This document shows positions 35,851 through 47,546 of a DNA stretch of 64,000 nt, piece after piece. Source of the stretch: Sialis fuliginosa (Eukaryota; Arthropoda; Insecta; Megaloptera; Sialidae); the NCBI GenBank assembly GCA_961205875.1, contig OY540812.1, positions 35,721,098 through 35,785,097 of the forward strand. The letters run 5' to 3'. Below the pieces are notes generated by a model that searched no databases, was not told the DNA's origin, and saw only the letters and a program-made list of their open reading frames with translations. Within the stretch, counting starts at the first letter, position 1, and the number at the start of each line of letters is the position of its first letter. A program made the translations under genes and the position numbers.

Positions 35851-36743
35851 TTTAAAATACTTTTATGTTATTGCAAATGACTTTTTTTATTATGTGAGTG
35901 TAATTCTACAGGAATTTCATTTTTTTTAAATTTTATTCGCAGTAGTAACATTTTTAAATTACAAAAAACGATATTTTAACTTATTTAACAGATTTTGGCA
36001 TATGTTCACAAGAAAGTAAATAAAAATGTCTACAATTAAAAAAAAAAAATACCCTACGCCGTTTTCTCATTAAATGGCGAACTTTTCGATTTTTTTCAAA
36101 AATGATCGATTGTGGGTGTAAAAATCAAATTTTATTTTTGAAAATTTTATCAAGTATTTATAACATAAAAATACATATTTCTTCTTATTTTCGTAAGTAT
36201 CCCTTCATTTTTACGTTAATTATTGCATTGTTAGTTAAAAAAAAAGTTTTTCGAATTTATTTTTATTTTTGAGGTTATGATGCGTTTGAAAAGTAACGCT
36301 ACCTATGCAGTTCTATAGTCTATTAACTTATAAGTATTTTAGTATTTTTTTTTTATTTTCCTACGACCTATAGAACCGGAGATATTTCAAAAACAGTGTA
36401 GCGACACACTTGAAATGTATCAAAAATGCACAATTATGCAATTTTCTCGGGACACACATGGTCGATTTTTCCAAATTTTTGATTTTCAACTCATCTTCAA
36501 ATATGTAAAGAGAAAATCCAAAAAAATCCAACTTCTTGAATGCAGCACTTCAAAATGCTAATTTCCCTCTACTAATATCTTTTTAATGGCCATAAAATTT
36601 TTTATTTTTTATTTTTTGACTGGCCACTTTCAGATAGTGTGAAAAATGTCATCAACTTGAAATAAAACTACCAAAGCTTATGCAAAAAAAAAATTTCGTG
36701 CCGGAATTAACTCCATTTTCTTCCTTGGTGTGTAGAATTACCC
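35851..36743. other. Unassigned spacer
   Basis: AT-rich, no gene recognised. Confidence 0.35.
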
Positions 36744-37781
36744 ATATACCGGGTGGACCATTTTAACCTTTAATGGAAAATAACTCGACCGGTAAGCGAA
36801 ATAATAAAAAAAGTTTTATACAAAAGTTGTTGGGCAAGGAGGAGGACGTACGACCATGACCTTGAACTTGACCGTAAGGGTTATTTGAAGGCCAACTATA
36901 ATTTTTCAAATAGAAATGCCTATTTTCGACCTCGGATTCGGAAAGAACGGGAAATTCTACAATAGGATAAGTAGATTAATAAGTTCAAATGTCATGTTTT
37001 GAGGTCATTTCAAGGTCAAAAGGAACTTGTACGTGTATTCATGCGAAAATCGTATCTGTACACGGGTATCTCTTAACGTTGGCGAATAAAGTGTAATTTT
37101 GATAGGAAAACAATTAAATTTTCCATGGGGGCGTGATAAAACTAAAAGGGGCGCGCGAGCATATCGAGAAAAAATGAAAAAAAATATTACTAAAAAATTT
37201 CTTTAATTTACTGAAAGAAAAGCTAAAAAAAACGTTCTGACATAACAAAAATAAAATACACTTATAAATAGGATTGTATCAATGTATTTTATTGCTTTTC
37301 TTTCAGTAAATTAAATAAATTTTTTAATAATATTTTTTCTCGATATGCTCGCGCCCCCGTTTTAGTTTTATCACGCCCCCATGGAAAATTCAATTGTTAT
37401 CCTATCAAAATAACACTTTATTCTGTTTCCAACGCTAACTTTAAGAGATACCCGTGTACTGATACGATTTTCGCATGAATACACGTACAAGTTCCTTTTG
37501 ACCTTGAAATGACTTCAAAACATGACATTTGAATTTATCAATCTACATATCCTATTGTAGAATTCCCCGTTCTTTCCGAATCCGGGGTCGAAAATAGGCG
37601 TTTCCATTTGAAAAATTATAGTTGGCCTTCAAATAACCCCTACGGTCAAGGTCAAATTCAAGGTCATGGTCGTACGTCCCCCTCCTTGCCCAACAACTTT
37701 TGTATAAAACTTTTTTTATTATTTCGTTTACCGGTCGAGTTATTTTCCATTAAAGGTTAAAATGGTCCACCCGGTATATAC
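36744..37781. mobile_element. Near-perfect foldback element at the inner end of the right arm
   Basis: Two arms of about 500 bp face each other: TACCGGGTGGACCATTTTAA (36747) to the centre near 37245, then back to TTAAAATGGTCCACCCGGTA (37776). Matching inner landmarks include GACGTACGACCATGACCTTG and its reverse, and TTTACTGAAAGAAAAGC and its reverse. TATA lies at both ends. It abuts the exact position where homology to the left arm stops. No transposase. Confidence 0.8.
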
Positions 37782-38222
37782 GAGACTTGCTGCTTTGTAA
37801 AGAGCAACTGGTCGTTCTTCCAAGAATATACAACAAACCACAAATATAACACTAGAAATAAAAAATACCTGTATGTCCCTTTCGAACAATCCGCAATTGT
37901 CTTCAAAGGAACGATCAATCAAATTATCAAAATTTATAAGTCGTTTAAAAACACTAGAACTAAAAAAATTCAAAATAGAATTAAAAACATTACTATTAGA
38001 AAAATGTTATTACAGTTTCAATGAATATGCTTCTCAGTGATATTATATATTATTTATTATTATTTGTATCTATTATTGTGTACTATTTCATATACTTTAT
38101 TTTATTTTCTATTCATTAATGTATATTGTCTATTTGGATTTGCTTTTTTTCATTGACTTATTCAGCACTGGTATTAAGTTAAATTAAATATAGTTTATTA
38201 TTATTATATTGTTTTAATTGTA
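37782..38222 (+). mobile_element. 3' end of the broken LINE (mirror copy)
   Basis: Reverse complement of 24107-24547, beginning CGAGACTTGCTGCTTTG and ending in the TTATTATTATA tail. The upstream reverse transcriptase part is replaced by the foldback element. Confidence 0.8.
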
Positions 38223-38580
38223 ATTGACTATTATATTTTATTCCTAAAAGGGGGTAAATAGACTCTTTTTGGTCAGTAGTACAATATTTTTTAATATCGT
38301 TAACGTGTTAAAAAGAATAAAAACATATTATTTTGAACTTTATGTCAAATATTAAGTATCTTACGTTATTATTAAATAAAAATATATAATGTAAGACGTA
38401 GGACTGGAGAACTAGTTTTTTTAATAAAAAATACAATACTGTATCTAAATAAAGACTACTTTTTATTAAGATATTTCCTTAACCTCTAACCAAATTCCCA
38501 GGTTTTTAACATGAATTTAAGAATTTGTGTAAAATGTAATTCGTTGCTTAAATTTTTTGTAAAAACCGTGTATATGTTTT
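38223..38580. other. H2A-c downstream flank
   Basis: Mirror of 23705-24106; no gene. Confidence 0.5.
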
Positions 38581-38619
38581 TAACTCTAATTTAATATAAA
38601 TTTGGTCCCTGGAGGGACC
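38581..38619 (-). terminator. H2A-c histone 3' stem-loop and downstream element
   Basis: Minus strand GGTCCC, loop TCCA, GGGACC (38619-38604), then ATTAGAGTTA. Confidence 0.85.
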
Positions 38620-38649
38620 GTTTTTTTTTTATTTCTTTGCAATTATCAT

Positions 38650-39322
<673 letters not shown>

Positions 39323-39694
39323 ATGCCACCAAAAGTAAGCGGTAAAGCCGCCAAAAAGGCTGGTAAAGCTCAGAAAAACATCACGAAAACCGACAAGAAA
39401 AAGAAACGTAAGCGTAAGGAAAGTTACGCCATCTACATCTACAAAGTATTGAAACAAGTACATCCCGACACTGGTGTCTCGAGCAAAGCCATGAGCATCA
39501 TGAACAGCTTTGTCAACGACATTTTCGAACGGATTGCGGCCGAATCTTCTCGTCTCGCTCACTACAACAAGCGTTCTACAATCACCAGTCGGGAGATTCA
39601 AACTGCCGTCAGACTGTTATTGCCCGGTGAACTCGCTAAACACGCTGTCAGTGAAGGCACCAAGGCCGTCACTAAATATACAAGTTCTAAATAA
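39323..39694 (+). CDS. H2B: Histone H2B (copy c)
   Basis: Encodes the common 123-residue H2B. Near the 3' end it has its own silent changes (CTCGCTAAACACGCTGTC and GGCACC) compared with a, b and d, a short patch that suggests drift or a conversion tract boundary. The downstream stem-loop and hAT fragment match H2B-b. Confidence 0.97.
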   Translation: MPPKVSGKAAKKAGKAQKNITKTDKKKKRKRKESYAIYIYKVLKQVHPDTGVSSKAMSIMNSFVNDIFERIAAESSRLAHYNKRSTITSREIQTAVRLLLPGELAKHAVSEGTKAVTKYTSSK

Positions 39695-39724
39695 ATTATG
39701 ACGACCATCAGGAATACAAAAAAC

Positions 39725-39760
39725 GGCTCTTTATAGAGCCAAATATCTATTCAAATAGAG
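39725..39760 (+). terminator. H2B-c histone 3' stem-loop and downstream element
   Basis: GGCTCT, loop TTAT, AGAGCC at 39725-39740, then AAATAGAG at 39753-39760. Confidence 0.85.
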
Positions 39761-39959
39761 TTAACACTAAAAATGGTGATTATATTTAAAAATAAATTAT
39801 AATAATTATCAATAATTAAAGTTGCTATTTAATTTTTTTATAATGTAAAAATTAAAAAAAAACATTCATAATTATATTCTGTTAAGTTAGGCGCGAAAAT
39901 TTTAACAGAAATGTAATTTGCATAACATTTAGATATAATTATAAATAAATAATACTTTT

Positions 39960-40440
39960 TTTTTATAAATTATCTGTGTAGATTTAGACTGACAACTGTT
40001 GAAAAGAGGGAATCATTAAATTATGCGATACTTCAACAAAAATTTCAGAGTGAAACCCTATTTTAATTTTAATTGTATTAAAGTGAAGAATATGTTTCAA
40101 GTTAAAGGAATGCAAGTACTGCTTCCATTCGTACTTTCATATTTATGCGAAGCGGGATTTTCTGCATTAGTTGCAATGACATCCAAATGGGTTGAGCACA
40201 ACTCATACCAAGGCAACTAATACCGAGACAAAAATCATACCGGGACAACTCATACCAAGACAACTCATACCAGGAGACAACTCATACCACGACAGCTAAT
40301 ACCAGAAGACAACTCATACCAAGGGACAACTCATACCAGTGGACAACTCGTACCGCGACAACTCATACCACGACAAGTCATATCGAGACCGTTTAGTAGT
40401 AGGAAAAATTTTTTTTTTAGGACTCTGATGATGATAGCAT
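39960..40440 (+). mobile_element. hAT transposase C-terminal fragment, split by minisatellite
   Basis: Mirror of 22000-22290. The frame starting at 40023 reads ...GMQVLLPFVLSYLCEAGFSA LVAMTSK and is then interrupted by a repeat array at 40189-40380 before resuming at the TATCGAGACCGTTTAGTAG sequence. Confidence 0.7.
40189..40380. repeat. GACAACTCATACCA minisatellite
   Basis: About a dozen imperfect units of 13-17 bp based on GACAACTCATACCA. It is absent from the mirror position near 22075, where ATCCAAAT joins directly to ATCGAGACC. Confidence 0.85.
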
Positions 40441-41099
40441 TGGTATTGAAACACGTGTAAGTCTAAACTCTTACAATTTTTATGGTTAGGGGCTTTTGTA
40501 TTTGATAAATCAAAACCATAGTTTTTGTCTATTGTTTGTTATAGGAATATCTAGTTAAAAAAAGTTCTAACATTATAGCGTATAGTACGTGGATGTATTT
40601 TTATTTTTTAATTGAAATACAATACTAATATTTTTACAGGTAGTTATACATTATATAATATTTATACATATTATATTTACTAATAAAATAATATTTTTAA
40701 TAAAAATGAAATATTTTAAATGTGCCATACATTTCCCCATTGCTTTGTATGGTAACATTTAGCACAGATTCTGCCCGTTCGACCCGTCGATTTTTAAAAC
40801 GTCAGAGTATCCAATCTCATTGTATATCAAATACAATCTTTATAATTTAGCAATAGTATACATCAGATCTTGATATAACATCTGTCTAATCGACTGTATT
40901 TACTGGGATTTTTTAGTAAAATGTGAAAAACTCGAGTTGTAGCGAACACAAACACGTATATGAGTGTTTATGATTAACTTACGATCAAACTATACTACTA
41001 ATTAATGTTTAATTTATTTTAATATGTAAAGCTGAATATAGTGTTCAAACTGTTACTTATTTTCAAACATTATATCTGATAATGTGCATTTAGAATAAT
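40441..41099. other. H1-type distal upstream block and AT-rich flank
   Basis: Mirror of 21371-21999; contains GTCGATTTTTAAAACGTCAG and CAAACACGTATATG blocks. No gene. Confidence 0.55.
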
Positions 41100-41330
41100 A
41101 AAAAGTATGTCGAGTTAAGGACAACGATGAGACCAAAAAACGATTTCTAGAAACGGTTGTTTTCTCTACATGGTTCTGATGAATATATGACGTTCTGTGA
41201 CATGTCTGTTATAATATAATCAATGTGTATTTACAGGAAATAAAAATGTTATGTTTCGCAATGTTATGTAACAATGAAATTAAATGGACCTTTAGGGCTA
41301 CAATAACATTTATAAAAGTTTTTACAGTAA
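41100..41330 (+). pseudogene. Ghost H1 locus (mirror copy)
   Basis: H1 proximal promoter block (GAGTTAAGGACAACGATGAG, CTACATGGTTCTGATGAATA) is followed after about 120 bp by the decayed stem-loop TGGACCTTTAGGGCTA (41285-41300). The downstream element has decayed to TATAAAAGTT here, while the left-arm copy keeps AAAAGAGTT. No H1 codons remain. Confidence 0.75.
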
Positions 41331-41519
41331 TTTCTAAGGTTAAAATTTGTGTCTGTTTTTTAGTCATTGCCTCTAATTCTTTAATATATATAACTTTTTT
41401 TGCTCAAATTTTATAGTAACGAAACCCCCGAAAATCTTATAAAATATTTTTGTTTTACTAATAAGTAAAATTTATTTTTTTAATGTTATCAGGTACAAAG
41501 AAGTATTTAAATAAATAAA

Positions 41520-41676
41520 ACGGTCAAGTGCGTGTTGAGCACGCACATGATAGGGTTCCGTATATATTACAATTTGTAAAAAAAAGTTATAATTTTCATT
41601 ATATAGTACTCGAATTTTTTCAGATATTTGAGGAGAGGGAGACGCTCGCACAACAACATTTAAAAGCAAATATATT
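41520..41676. repeat. Dispersed AGGGTTCCG repeat fragment
   Basis: Mirror of 18611-18814: CGGTCAAGTGCGTGTTGAGC then GCACATGATAGGGTTCCG. Confidence 0.55.
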
Positions 41677-42040
41677 AGTAGAGTCATATAACCAGAATTT
41701 TTTATTGAATAAAACAATCTCTCCCTACAGCGATTTTATAGTTTTAAAATGTTCTAGGGATCAAGAGAAGTTCATAACTGAGTTTGTGGATTAATCCGTT
41801 TTTCGCGCGGTACGTTTTTCACGTCTTTTCCGGAAAATCATCAATTTTTCTTGTTTGTGGTTCGGTTCTTCGCGAATATCTCAGCTTCTACTTGATCAAA
41901 AAAGTACCGCGCGGAAAACGAATTAATCCACAAACTCAGTTATAAACTTCTCTTGATCCCTAAAACATTATAAAACCATAAAATCGCTGTAGGGAGAGAT
42001 TGTTTTATTCAATAAAAAATTTCGGTTATATGACTCCACT
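41677..42040. repeat. 364 bp hairpin repeat (mirror copy)
   Basis: Mirror of 18247-18610, with inverted arms around a central CGGTACGTTTTTCACGTC region. Confidence 0.7.
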
Positions 42041-42250
42041 GTATCGTGACTGAAGGGTTATAATCAAAAGGTCATCTAACATTTTGTGTTGTATTTTAGG
42101 AGACTTATAGATTTCCCACTCAATGGGGTTAGTAAAAAAAAATGTTCATTTTTCAGTTTATAGGAGAGGTCTAAAAAATTTTTGAGTGTTCGTTATAATT
42201 TTTATTGGTAGTACTAATAAAAGGTTAAAAAATTAACTGATATTTGTATT

Positions 42251-42287
42251 AACTCTTCGTGAACAGTTTTGTAGCCCAAGTGGGCTA
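42251..42287 (-). terminator. H1-d histone 3' stem-loop and downstream element
   Basis: Minus strand TAGCCC, loop ACTT, GGGCTA (42287-42272), then CGAAGAGTT. Confidence 0.85.
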
Positions 42288-42332
42288 ACTTTTTAAAAAT
42301 GAATAACGTCGTCATATTCAAATAGATGGAAA

Positions 42333-42980
42333 TTATTTCTTTCTCGGAGATTTCTTTGTAGTCTTTGCTGCTGTAGCCTTTTTAGGTTTAAGTGTTATTG
42401 GTTTCTTCGGTGATTTTGTAGCTTTCTTCGCTTTTGACGGAGTACTTGGTTTAGCCTTTTTAGATACAGTTTTTTTAGCAGCAACAGATTTCTTCGGTTT
42501 AGTGGCGACAGCTGGTGTTTTTTTCGTAGGTGTTGTGGGCTTCTTTGATTTTGCAACTGGAGTTTTCTTTGCTGGTTTTTTAGCAGCAGTAGAACCAGAA
42601 GCAGCACGTTTAGCTTTTGGTTTCTTGACAGCGGTACTGCTAGTATTTTTTGAAGATGCGACGGCTAATTTGAACGAACCGGACGCTCCTTTGCCCTTTG
42701 TCTGCACAAGAGCACCGCTGGTGACCGCGGCTTTCAAGTATTTTCTTATAAATGGTGCAAGTTTTTCAGCATCTACTTTGTAATTGGCAGCTATGTATTT
42801 TTTAACAGCCTGAAGTGAAGAACCTCCACGTTCCTTAAGATCCTTGATCGCGCTGTTCACCATGTCAGATGTTTTTGGATGAGTTGGTTTCTTGGCGGCA
42901 GTATTCTTCGCTTTTTTAGGAGTACTAGTCGGAACAACGGCAGTAGCCGTATCGGCAGATGGTTGATTTGTTTCAACCAT
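42333..42980 (-). CDS. H1: Linker histone H1 (copy d)
   Basis: Encodes a 215-residue H1. The globular domain is the same as in H1-b. Residue 2 is Val rather than Ala and residue 7 is Pro rather than Leu. The basic tail lacks five residues present in H1-b (around the KTVVA position) and ends KSPRKK. The upstream region is normal for about 550 bp, beyond which a Jockey-type LINE has inserted, so distal upstream sequence is displaced by 4.3 kb. Confidence 0.95.
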   Translation of the reverse strand: MVETNQPSADTATAVVPTSTPKKAKNTAAKKPTHPKTSDMVNSAIKDLKERGGSSLQAVKKYIAANYKVDAEKLAPFIRKYLKAAVTSGALVQTKGKGASGSFKLAVASSKNTSSTAVKKPKAKRAASGSTAAKKPAKKTPVAKSKKPTTPTKKTPAVATKPKKSVAAKKTVSKKAKPSTPSKAKKATKSPKKPITLKPKKATAAKTTKKSPRKK

Positions 42981-43530
42981 TGAAAATGAGAATGTTCAAC
43001 AAACGTAATTGATAAATATCAAACGAGTATATTTACACACAAAATGTAAATACACAATGGTTACAATTTAGACCAGTCAAAGAACGTCATATATTCATCA
43101 GAACCATGTAGAGAAAACAGTCGTTTATAGAAATCGTTTTTTGGAGCTCGTCATTGACTTTATTCGGCATACTTTCTATTGATTTAAAAAATATATATTA
43201 AATACAATGTTTAAATATTGGTTCTAGGTTGATCCCTATAAGCAGTATTATACGTTGAAATCAATAATATAGTAATTATTGATTTAGTTTCAATGCTAGC
43301 TACCATTAATACCCTTACATACGTGTTTGTATTCGCTACAACTCGACTTTTTCACATCTTACTAAAAATTCCCAGTAAATATATCTGATTAGACATGTAT
43401 TATATCAACAACAGATGTATACTATTACTAAATTATATAGATCGTTCTCGATAAACGATAATATTGGATACACTGACGTTTTAAAAATCAACCGGTCGAA
43501 CGGACAGAATGTGTTCTAAGTGTTACCATA
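42981..43530 (-). promoter_or_regulatory. H1-d upstream region, cut by a LINE
   Basis: Minus strand carries the standard H1 blocks (CTACATGGTTCTGATGAAT near 43116-43098, GACGAGCTCCAAAAAACGAT, CAAACACGTATGT, ACGTCAGTGTATCC). The shared block ending GGTATGGTAACA is split by the insertion at 43530/43531. Confidence 0.65.
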
Positions 43531-43752
43531 TAGTTTATTTATCCTTATAGTTTTACATAATATTTACATATTTATATTTACATTAAGCCTAGGTTCCTAT
43601 TTACATATTACCCTAATATAAAATCTGTTTTTATTTACACCCTGTAATAATTAATGTTATCTATTATTTAGTAAAAAAGTTTCAAAAAATGCTAGATATA
43701 CTTAACCTATCTTATAACTAAACTTAACCTAAATCTATTGCAATAATTCCCT

Positions 43753-46410
43753 TTAAGGTTTGTAGAAGCTGGTCTCAGTGATTGTCATGTGTCGTCGAGA
43801 TCTTCTGGATCTAGTATATGTTCTGCCTAACTTGTTGATGAGGTTATTTTCGTGATCTCTGGTCCCTTCGATGTAGCGAGTCGTGAGTTCAGTGATGTAT
43901 TCTTCTATGGTTTTGATCTCTGCTAGTAGGTGGAGTTTTTCGACTGTGGTATTTCTTGGTTGTTTTAAGATTAGTCGGAGCACTTTATTTTGCAGGATTT
44001 GAAGTGAATTTATGTGACTGGTTTTGGTAGTACACCAGATTTGAGCACCATAAGTAGCTACCGCCCTGATACATGTTTTATATAAGGTTATCTTTAGCTT
44101 TTGCGGTAGGTTTGACCTCAGTAAGGTTAGTAATGTTATGAATGCATTTCGTCCTTTGTTAAGTTGACTATTTATGGTTTTTGCATAATTTAGTTTCTGA
44201 TCCAATGTGATACCTAAGTATTTGGTGGTTTTGCCATTTCTAATTTTGTGATTTCCTATTTTAATTTCAGTTATATTGTTGTATTTTGATTCACTAAAAA
44301 CCGTGTATTCTGTTTTGGCCGTGTTTACTTTTATTTTGTTTTCTTCGTTGTATTTATGGAGTTTTTTCAGTGCAGTTTCTAACTTTGTGATTGCTGTTTG
44401 ATTACGATTTTGAGCAGCAGATGTATAGATCGCGGTATCATCAGCGTATAGTGACATATGAACACCGGTTGCGGGTTTGGGCATATCACTGATGTATGTG
44501 TTAAATAATGCTGGGCCGAGTATTGATCCTTGTGGGACTCCAGCTGTAATGTTTTTGAGATCCGATTTAGTGTCGTTGGTTATGACCCTGAACTTTCGTT
44601 GTTTTAGGTAGCTTTGAATTGTTTTTGTTATGTATAGTGGAACTCCTTGACAGTGGAGTTTTTTTACGAGGTTGTCATGCCACACAGTATCAAACGCCTT
44701 TTCAATGTCCAGCGATACCATGTAAGTATCTCTTTTCTTTTTCATTCCCATTTTGATGAATTCTGTTACTCTGTGGAGTTGGTGAATGGTTGAATGTTTT
44801 GTTCTAAATCCGAACTGTTCTTCTTGGTTGTTTTTTTCTATGTTTTGTTGAAGTCTTTTGAGTATTATTTTTTCTAGTATTTTTCCAAGTATTGATAACA
44901 GACTGATAGGTCTGTAATTTATTGGGTCATTTCTAGCTTTCCCTTGCTTGTGTATAGGAATAATTGATGCTATTTTCCATGGATTTGGAAAATGCTGTTT
45001 CTGGAGACAAGTATTGTATATAATTTTCAGTTTTGATATACCCTTGCTTGGCAGAGATTTTAGGCACTGGCTTGTGATGTTGTCAGGTCCTGGTGCTTTG
45101 CGGTTTTTAAGATGTTTAATGAAATTTTTTATTTCTCTGTTGTTTGTATATTTGATATCTTCCACGTTAGGTGTTAGTTGTTTTATTGAATCCACGATTT
45201 TTGCTACGTTTTTGACTGTTTTTTCGCTTGCTAAGTGGTTGCTAATGTTATGATTGTTTGCCATTGTTTCAGCAAGTAGGTTCGCCTTGTCCAGGTTCGT
45301 GATGGAGTAAGTGTTGCCATTTTTTAGAGTTGGGATTTCAGTGTTTCTCGGTCTCAGTGTTCTAACAATTTTCCACATTTCAGTGTGACTTGAGTGTTCC
45401 TCGATCTTTTGTTCCCATAAATGATTTTTGTGATTTATAATGTCAGTTCGGATTTCATCGTTCAGCTGGTTTTTTAATAATTTAAAAGAATCAAATCTGG
45501 TCGACTGCCATAGTTTTCGAATCCTGTTTTTGTAGCGAATCTTTTGTGCAATTTCTTCGGTTGGTCTATATTCGTAGGGTTTTCTCTTGACTACTGGTAT
45601 GGCAAGTTTCGCTGCGCTAATTATAGTTTGTTGAAGTTCTTCTACTGCTGCGTCGATCTCTTGTGTTGTGGATAAATGTTGGTTTATGTTTATGTGTTGG
45701 TTTAGATATTCTTTGTATTTGTTCCAGTTTGCATTGTTATAATCTGAATAAGTTTTTGTGTTCAATTGTGCTCTCGAGTTGATTGTTGTAATTGTTGGTT
45801 TGTGGTCTGATTCTGGTCCTTCGCAAACTGTTGAACTTTCTGTGGCTTGGATATTTTTTAGTATTACGAGATCTAATGTCGAGGGAGTCATGTTGTTGTA
45901 CGGTATGTGTGTTGGTTCTGTTGGTGCAATTATGTCTGCTGAGTGTCTCTGAATGTAGTTAAAGAGTTTATTGCCATTTAGATTTGCTTCATTACAGTGC
46001 CATGCCTCGTGCTTGGCGTTTAAGTCACCAGCTATAATAGTCTTGTTGTTTGCGTTTAGGATGGTGTCCAGTTCCTCAGTCTTGAGTGATTGATTGCATA
46101 TATAGATTGCAGTAAAGTTAAAATGAGTATTTCCCTCGACAAGTAGGGTTATATGTTCTGGTTGGATTTCCATTTGAGGTAATCTCGAATGTTTGATTCC
46201 ATTTTTGATGATGACAGCAACTCCTCCACCTTGACGTTCTTCCCTGTCCTGCCTGTGTGTGGTGTATCCTGGGATTTTGATTTTTGTGTCTGGTTTCAGC
46301 CACGTCTCTGTGATTGCAGCAATAGATATGTTTTTTGTTTGTAGTAAGACGGTCAACTCGGGGAGTTTGTTTCTGAGGCTTCCTTTTATATTAAAATTAA
46401 GAATATTCAT
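43753..46410 (-). CDS. LINE ORF2: endonuclease and reverse transcriptase
   Basis: 885 residues with no stops. Residues 1-205 form an APE-type endonuclease: NFNIKGS near the start, ETW at about 35, GDLNAKH at 128-134, DLVIL at 180, SDHKP at 201-205. Reverse transcriptase follows: RPISLLSILGKILEK at about 500, QFGFRTKHST at 532, LDIEKAFDTV (motif A) at 567-576, GVPQGSILGP at 624, YADD (motif C) at 655-658, KYLGITLD at 730. The protein nicks target DNA and primes cDNA synthesis there. Its ATG overlaps the ORF1 stop as ATGA. Catalytic motifs are intact, so activity is plausible. Motifs fit the Jockey superfamily; the exact clade needs a tree. Confidence 0.95.
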   Translation of the reverse strand: MNILNFNIKGSLRNKLPELTVLLQTKNISIAAITETWLKPDTKIKIPGYTTHRQDREERQGGGVAVIIKNGIKHSRLPQMEIQPEHITLLVEGNTHFNFTAIYICNQSLKTEELDTILNANNKTIIAGDLNAKHEAWHCNEANLNGNKLFNYIQRHSADIIAPTEPTHIPYNNMTPSTLDLVILKNIQATESSTVCEGPESDHKPTITTINSRAQLNTKTYSDYNNANWNKYKEYLNQHININQHLSTTQEIDAAVEELQQTIISAAKLAIPVVKRKPYEYRPTEEIAQKIRYKNRIRKLWQSTRFDSFKLLKNQLNDEIRTDIINHKNHLWEQKIEEHSSHTEMWKIVRTLRPRNTEIPTLKNGNTYSITNLDKANLLAETMANNHNISNHLASEKTVKNVAKIVDSIKQLTPNVEDIKYTNNREIKNFIKHLKNRKAPGPDNITSQCLKSLPSKGISKLKIIYNTCLQKQHFPNPWKIASIIPIHKQGKARNDPINYRPISLLSILGKILEKIILKRLQQNIEKNNQEEQFGFRTKHSTIHQLHRVTEFIKMGMKKKRDTYMVSLDIEKAFDTVWHDNLVKKLHCQGVPLYITKTIQSYLKQRKFRVITNDTKSDLKNITAGVPQGSILGPALFNTYISDMPKPATGVHMSLYADDTAIYTSAAQNRNQTAITKLETALKKLHKYNEENKIKVNTAKTEYTVFSESKYNNITEIKIGNHKIRNGKTTKYLGITLDQKLNYAKTINSQLNKGRNAFITLLTLLRSNLPQKLKITLYKTCIRAVATYGAQIWCTTKTSHINSLQILQNKVLRLILKQPRNTTVEKLHLLAEIKTIEEYITELTTRYIEGTRDHENNLINKLGRTYTRSRRSRRHMTITETSFYKP

Positions 46411-47546
46411 GGTAGAGATCCAAAAAATTCTGAGACTGCTTCGAATTTTTCCATAGCTGTAGTACAGCTTTTTAATCTTGCGTTTAGTTTTTTTATTTGT
46501 GTGATCATCTTTTTTATATCACATAATTCGTTTAGGGTTTTTAGTTCCTGTTGTAGAGTTTGTAGATCAGAATCCAGGGGTTGATTTTCAGGTTTTGTGG
46601 CTTTTGTTCTGAGCCATGGGTTTTCTTTGGGAATTGGTGCTGGTATATATCTTGTTGGCGCGGAGGGTGCACTTTTCTTTTTTGCTTCGTCGTACTCTTT
46701 TCTGTACTGACATTGTGAGTAATTTGCCGGGTGATTTCCTTGACAGTTTGCACACTTGGCAGGCGTTTCTCTGGATTTTTTGCAAACTTTTGTTTGGTGG
46801 TCTTCACCACATTTGACACATTTTGGTTTGGCGTAGCAGTTTCGAGCGGCATGCCCGAATTGTTGGCAATTGAAACATTGCGTAGGACCGGATCCGCGCC
46901 TATACTTTTCAAAGTATGCTCTACATCTAAGGACGAATCTTATTTTTTGGATATCGTTGTATTTTGTTCCATGTTCGAAGTTTATTTTATACTTTGGTTG
47001 AGCGGTATCTTTCATGATAAATATGTCGGTGATCGTAAGGCCTTGTGATGCTAAATCCTCCACAATATCACTTGGATCAGCCAATGGGATTCCGCGTAGC
47101 ACCACCTCCATTGGTTTCATTTCTTTTGGCGTGTATGAGTGGAACTCAAGGCTGCCTTCCTGGAGTGCCTCCCTTACTTTTTCAAGTTCTTCATTTTTGG
47201 TGATGTGGATTTTTACATTTGATTTCAGGTACTTGATATGAAACCCCCCTGGACACATTTCAGTTAGGATCTGTACAAACTCCTTATGATTTGGTGGGTG
47301 GCGGTGAAGAATGATTGGTGGCAGCTTTTTAATTGTCGGCGTTGCTGTTGTTGGCGTCTTGTTTTCTGGTCTCTTTATTTTTCTATTTTGACTGAAATGT
47401 TCAGTGCTGTTGTTATATAGTGCAGCAAATCGATTTGGGTGCACAAAATGACCCCGGTCTTTTTGTTCGGGCGACAGCGGACTGTCGATGTCCATTTTCT
47501 TTTTCTTTCTCCCCTGCTCCATTTGTGTCTGGACCGCCTGGGCCAT
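46407..47546 (-). CDS. LINE ORF1: Gag-like RNA-binding protein
   Basis: 379 residues. The N-terminal 75 residues are basic and disordered-looking. About 80-215 resembles the RNA-recognition and pre-C2HC region of insect LINE Gag proteins (VVLRGIP, DLASQGLTITDIF). Three zinc knuckles follow at 224-237 (CFNCQQFGHAARNC), 243-255 (CVKCGEDHQTKVC) and 265-279 (CANCQGNHPANYSQC). The C-terminus is a short Leu/Lys coiled-coil-like helix. It should coat the element RNA. I start at the first ATG (MAQAVQ), about 265 bp from the element's 5' end. Confidence 0.9.
   Translation of the reverse strand: MAQAVQTQMEQGRKKKKMDIDSPLSPEQKDRGHFVHPNRFAALYNNSTEHFSQNRKIKRPENKTPTTATPTIKKLPPIILHRHPPNHKEFVQILTEMCPGGFHIKYLKSNVKIHITKNEELEKVREALQEGSLEFHSYTPKEMKPMEVVLRGIPLADPSDIVEDLASQGLTITDIFIMKDTAQPKYKINFEHGTKYNDIQKIRFVLRCRAYFEKYRRGSGPTQCFNCQQFGHAARNCYAKPKCVKCGEDHQTKVCKKSRETPAKCANCQGNHPANYSQCQYRKEYDEAKKKSAPSAPTRYIPAPIPKENPWLRTKATKPENQPLDSDLQTLQQELKTLNELCDIKKMITQIKKLNARLKSCTTAMEKFEAVSEFFGSLP

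Noticed and set aside
31313-36750. A single 5.4 kb transposon spanning the centre with ATATGGGTA(G/A)TTCTACA ends
   Set aside because: Only about 17-20 bp match at the ends, no target duplication was seen, and several other elements lie inside; not strong enough to call.
40189-40380. Possible CRISPR array
   Set aside because: Units are contiguous, imperfect 13-17 bp repeats without spacers in a eukaryotic genome; this is a minisatellite.
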